From contig CAJZJI010000016.1 of assembly GCA_916049935.1 (NCBI GenBank), forward strand, positions 1 to 8,941: a DNA stretch of 8,941 nt, in the 5' to 3' direction. Of this stretch, positions 6,498 to 8,941 are shown one piece after another (the first letter of the stretch is position 1; every line of letters begins with the position of its first letter). The stretch comes from an uncultured Streptococcus sp. (GTDB lineage Bacteria; Bacillota; Bacilli; Lactobacillales; Aerococcaceae). Below the pieces are notes generated by a model, which was not told the DNA's origin, did no database searches, and worked only from the letters and a program-made list of their open reading frames with translations. Position numbers and translations under genes: made by a program.

Positions 6498-6505
6498 GTG
6501 TTCAA
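6469..6505 (+). promoter_or_regulatory. Nested inverted repeats over the HTH-gene promoter (candidate operator)
   Basis: TTGAACA at 6469-6475, which includes the -35, is exactly complementary to TGTTCAA at 6499-6505, which covers the transcription start. Inside it, CACCT (6479-6483) and AGGTG (6487-6491) form a second inverted repeat around AAT in the promoter spacer. The centres (6487 and 6485) nearly coincide. Binding by the downstream HTH protein to control itself, and perhaps the divergent gene, is an inference from position. Confidence 0.5.
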
Positions 6506-6511
6506 GAGGTG
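6505..6511 (+). promoter_or_regulatory. Ribosome binding site deciding the start at 6518
   Basis: AGAGGTG at 6505-6511 is eight bases (counted from AGAGG) before the ATG at 6518. The in-frame GTG at 6509 is part of this site and the ATG at 6512 is too close, so the ATG at 6518 is the likely start. Confidence 0.7.
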
Positions 6512-6517
6512 ATGAAG

Positions 6518-7081
6518 ATGCATGAAGCATTTGTATTAATTGTAGTGAACGCTGTTAGAGAACGTTATGTCTCAGAAAAGGCATTTTATACAGAAGAATT
6601 GGGGATTAGTGGCCAAAGTTGGACGAGATGGAAGAACGGGGAACGCGGATTGAAGGCAGAAAATCTGCAAAAAATCGCACGTCTGTTTACGGATTATGAG
6701 TGGATGCTCGCGAATAAAGTCGCCCGAAATGCTGATGTGCTGCCTGAAGTCGCTTCAGACCCAGTCGCTGAATATTTACGATTGAAGGTGGCGATTGCGA
6801 GTCGCTGGATTCGTCAAGAAAATGTTCGCGTAGATTGGAAGACGGCTGCTGTCAGCAAGGGTAAATTCAAAGAAAACGTCACGATTTTACGTGTGGCAAC
6901 GACATATGGTCACTGGAGTTACCAAGATATTATTGAGATTCGTGTGGTAGGAATTACCTATAAACAAATCGGTACGAAAAAACAAGCGCTCCTTGAATGG
7001 ATGCATGATGAAAAAGCGCAACAAAAGTATTTGGAATATAGCAAAAATGCATTTGTTCCAGAATCTGATTTAGAGGAATAG
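6518..7081 (+). CDS. HTH DNA-binding protein (Cro/C1-like N-terminus) with unknown C-terminal domain
   Basis: The protein is 187 residues long from ATG 6518. Residues 20-64 read as a helix-turn-helix of the XRE/Cro-C1 kind: EELGISGQSWTRWKNGERGL, then LQKIARLFTDYEWML. The SxxxWxRWKNGER core is typical of a recognition helix followed by the third helix. Residues 75-187 are not recognised. They contain Trp/Lys/Arg-rich alternating segments (VRVDWKTAAVSKGKFKENVTILRVATTYGHW, with a likely beta region to VVGITYKQIG) and an acidic C-terminus (ESDLEE). It is a single-gene unit with its own consensus promoter and terminator, divergent from the ArAE-like gene. The inverted repeats over its promoter suggest autoregulation. 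It could instead regulate the neighbour. No phage genes are nearby, so a prophage repressor role is not supported. Confidence 0.82.
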   Translation: MHEAFVLIVVNAVRERYVSEKAFYTEELGISGQSWTRWKNGERGLKAENLQKIARLFTDYEWMLANKVARNADVLPEVASDPVAEYLRLKVAIASRWIRQENVRVDWKTAAVSKGKFKENVTILRVATTYGHWSYQDIIEIRVVGITYKQIGTKKQALLEWMHDEKAQQKYLEYSKNAFVPESDLEE

Positions 7082-7100
7082 AAGTTTGCAAAATGAATGC

Positions 7101-7138
7101 GATACTCTCTTTGGAAACAAGGGGGTATCCATTTTTTT
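7101..7138 (+). terminator. Rho-independent terminator after the HTH-protein gene
   Basis: GATACTCTC at 7101-7109 pairs with GGGGGTATC at 7121-7129, including two T-G wobbles, with an 11-base loop. A seven-T run follows at 7132-7138. Confidence 0.85.
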
Positions 7139-7151
7139 ATAGGCCATTTTA

Positions 7152-7160
7152 TGATAAAAT
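7152..7160 (+). promoter_or_regulatory. Possible extended -10 promoter of the glucosaminidase gene
   Basis: TGATAAAAT fits an extended -10 (TGn plus TAAAAT). The only -35 at 17 bases is the T-run of the preceding terminator, so this is tentative. Predicted transcription start is near 7167, about 20 bases before the GTG start. A weak GTGGTGA serves as ribosome site. Confidence 0.4.
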
Positions 7161-7187
7161 TGAAAAGATAAAGAAAGTGGTGAAACT

Positions 7188-7862
7188 GTGGCGAAAAGAA
7201 AGAAAAGAAAAAATAAATTCGTCTTTCATCTTGTCGAGTGGTTCAAGTCATTATCGAAACTGACGGGACTTCTCATCGTAGCTGTAGCAAGCGTTCTTTT
7301 GGCCGGGACCATCACATGGTTATCTGAACATAAATCCGAGCCACAGGAAATACACGTGACACAAGATGAATTTTTAAAAGTACTCATCCCAGCGGCGCAA
7401 CAAGCGTATAAAGACTACGGCGTGTTGCCAAGTGTGAGTTTAGCGCAAGCGATTCTTGAATCGAACTGGGGAGAGAGTTTATTAGCAAGTAAATATTATA
7501 ATTTATACGGTGTGAAAGGGTCAGCTGATGAACCAAACGTCGTCCTAGAAACCGCAGAATTCGTGAATAACACATGGATTACGATTAATGGACGATTCCG
7601 CGTGTATGAAAGCTGGGCAGAATCAGTTGAAGCCCATGCGCAACTATTAGCGTACGGCGTGGACTGGGACCCAACGCTCTATCACAAGGTGCTTGGGGCT
7701 AGAAACTACAAGCAAGCGGCACAAGCCTTGCAAGATGCAGGGTATGCGACCGACCCGACGTATGCACAAAAGCTTATTCAAATGATTGAAGAGCATGAAT
7801 TATACAAATACGATCAATTACCAACAGAAGAAACAACCGTGTCCGTACGAAAGAGTTCGTAA
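7188..7862 (+). CDS. Membrane-anchored GH73 N-acetylglucosaminidase (peptidoglycan hydrolase)
   Basis: This 224-residue protein would cleave N-acetylglucosamine-containing glycan strands of peptidoglycan outside the membrane. The N-terminus is strongly basic (MAKRKKRKNK), followed by a hydrophobic helix at about 26-45 (LTGLLIVAVASVLLAGTITW) that should act as a signal-anchor. The GH73 domain covers about 58-205. Its signature LAQAILESNWGES places the catalytic Glu at position 91, and YYNLYGVKG (103-111) and the FRVYESWAES stretch are typical of the family. There are no LysM, SH3 or choline-binding repeats, so wall targeting relies on the membrane anchor. The start is GTG 7188. A PurK-like gene follows 33 bases downstream with no terminator between, so the two are probably on one transcript. 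Membrane-anchored glucosaminidases of this size are thought to trim nascent glycan strands; that role here is inferred. Confidence 0.92.
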   Translation: MAKRKKRKNKFVFHLVEWFKSLSKLTGLLIVAVASVLLAGTITWLSEHKSEPQEIHVTQDEFLKVLIPAAQQAYKDYGVLPSVSLAQAILESNWGESLLASKYYNLYGVKGSADEPNVVLETAEFVNNTWITINGRFRVYESWAESVEAHAQLLAYGVDWDPTLYHKVLGARNYKQAAQALQDAGYATDPTYAQKLIQMIEEHELYKYDQLPTEETTVSVRKSS

Positions 7863-7895
7863 CGTTCAAACGGATCAGTAAAGGAGAGGATATTA

Positions 7896-8941
7896 ATGAG
7901 TCAGTTATTACCAGGAGCCATCATCGGAATTATCGGTGGAGATGAGCAAGTCGCATCTATTGCTCGCGAAGCAAGAAAAATGGGGTACGTTGTGTACTGC
8001 TACCACCAATCAAACGAGGCGGCTATTTCGATGGCTGAATATGAAATCGTCTCTTCTTACAAAGACCGTGAAGCGTTATTAGATTTCGCAGAAAAAGTAG
8101 ACACGGTTTTATTATTAACCAACTTAGTGCCGGTTGATGTGTTATACGAAATTAGCAGTAAAACGCGCTACTATCAGTCATTTGAACTAGCAGAGATTTC
8201 GCAAAACCGTACTGTTGAAAAATTATTCTTAGATACGCACGCGATTAACTTGGCGCCATATAGTTTAGTGACAACGGTCGGCGAATTACCTTCGATTGTC
8301 CAAAGCATCGGCCTTCCAGCGTACTTAGAAAGTAATCTTGTAAAGAATCGCGTGGAAGAAAAGTTAGAGCTCTACGATGAAGACTTCGAAGAGCGCGTTC
8401 TTGAAAAATTGGAAGAAGGGCCTTGTATGTTAACAGCCTTCGTTCCAGCGCAACGTCATTTTACTGTGACAGTCGTGCGTGACTACGAAGACCGCGTGAC
8501 AGTACTACCGATTTCAGAAGATGTCTACATCACGGGTAAATTAAAATACAGTATCGTCTCTCGTCGACTAAATCCAGAATGGGTGCAAGAGTTGAAGCGC
8601 ATTGCCTTCAAGATTATGGATAACTTATCTGGAACAACCATTCTTTCGATTCAAGTGAAGATGGGAAATAATGGCATTTTCTATGTGGATGGAATCAACC
8701 AATTACCACTTGTGCAGCAACAATTCAGCAGCGCCTTCTTAGGTCATAGCATGTCTGAAATTCTTGTGCGCGTGGCAACAGGATTACCAATCGAATACAA
8801 AGAAATCAAAGAAGAAATGATCATCGTGCCAATCTATGAATCGATGATGGAAAAAGCAAGTTTATTAACGTTATTGAAACCACAATGGGACTTCGAATTC
8901 TTCCAATTAACATCAAAACGCCCAACTGACGTGCTTGGTGT
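7896..8941 (+). CDS. PurK-like ATP-grasp protein with lost catalytic motifs, 3' partial
   Basis: The frame is open from ATG 7896 (AAGGAG at 7881-7886) to the window end, giving 348 residues with no stop. Its layout is that of PurK, N5-carboxyaminoimidazole ribonucleotide synthase. There is an N-terminal Rossmann-like LLPGAIIGIIGGDEQ, a central QNRTVEKLFLDTHAINLAPY that parallels the QDR..EK.fl segment, a FVPAQRHFTVTVVRD strand set, and a final LVRVATGLPI helix. Key positions differ. The LKT lysine is Glu145 (LESN). The GGYDGKGQ loop is absent. The first metal-binding Glu is Gln253 (LSIQV). The NE pair of the second is Asp265-Gly266, and the RPHNSGH substrate motif reads LPLVQQQ. ATP use and carboxylation are therefore unlikely. 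The reading frame is intact and well translated, so it is probably a pseudoenzyme with a new role. No purE is next to it in view. Confidence 0.82.
   Translation, partial: MSQLLPGAIIGIIGGDEQVASIAREARKMGYVVYCYHQSNEAAISMAEYEIVSSYKDREALLDFAEKVDTVLLLTNLVPVDVLYEISSKTRYYQSFELAEISQNRTVEKLFLDTHAINLAPYSLVTTVGELPSIVQSIGLPAYLESNLVKNRVEEKLELYDEDFEERVLEKLEEGPCMLTAFVPAQRHFTVTVVRDYEDRVTVLPISEDVYITGKLKYSIVSRRLNPEWVQELKRIAFKIMDNLSGTTILSIQVKMGNNGIFYVDGINQLPLVQQQFSSAFLGHSMSEILVRVATGLPIEYKEIKEEMIIVPIYESMMEKASLLTLLKPQWDFEFFQLTSKRPTDVLG

Noticed and set aside
6471..6503. GAAC and GTTC arms resembling a LexA/SOS box in the HTH-gene promoter.
   Set aside because: The arms are about 25 bases apart, while the Gram-positive SOS box places them close together (about 4 bases apart).
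7896..8941. PurK-like gene as a decayed pseudogene.
   Set aside because: There is no stop or frameshift in 348 codons, and the fold-defining segments remain recognisable.

Overview
The window is a low-to-moderate GC Firmicutes chromosome segment. Shine-Dalgarno sites are strong (AAGGAG types), promoters are sigma-A-like, and hairpin terminators carry T-tracts. Gene types (OatA-like acyltransferase with an SGNH domain, YtrA-type GntR regulator with an ABC transporter, GH73 glucosaminidase with a membrane anchor, short ArAE/FUSC membrane protein) suggest a Lactobacillales member, perhaps Carnobacteriaceae or Aerococcaceae. The genus cannot be fixed from sequence reading alone. No rRNA, tRNA, CRISPR array, insertion sequence or prophage gene was seen; this looks like a settled chromosomal region.

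Layout: (1) 1-558 is the 3' end of a gene for a PAS-domain protein (DUF438/PAS_10-like). It ends in a low-complexity tail with three exact DATSGAS motifs, each matching the DxxSGA(S/T) site that the flavin transferase ApbE modifies with FMN. A strong terminator follows. (2) 747-2627 is a single-gene unit for an 11-TM-type acyltransferase with a C-terminal SGNH esterase-like domain. The SGNH catalytic residues are intact, but the membrane domain's R-X10-H signature reads K-X10-Y. (3) 2692-5894 is an operon with a near-consensus promoter and two copies of a palindromic operator. Its genes are a GntR/YtrA-type repressor, an ABC ATPase, a six-TM permease and a secreted 396-residue protein of unknown function. 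(4) 5893-6402 on the minus strand is a short ArAE/FUSC-type membrane protein that shares the bidirectional terminator with region 3. (5) 6518-7081 is an HTH DNA-binding protein, transcribed divergently from a consensus promoter nested in inverted repeats. (6) 7188-7862 is a membrane-anchored GH73 glucosaminidase. It is followed 33 bases later by a PurK-like ATP-grasp protein that runs off the window and has lost essentially all recognisable catalytic residues.

Several genes concern the cell envelope: O-acetylation-type chemistry, a YtrA-like envelope-stress transporter, and peptidoglycan hydrolysis. The most unusual items are the triple flavinylation-type tail at the left edge, the PurK pseudoenzyme at the right edge, and the secreted orphan encoded with the autoregulated ABC transporter.
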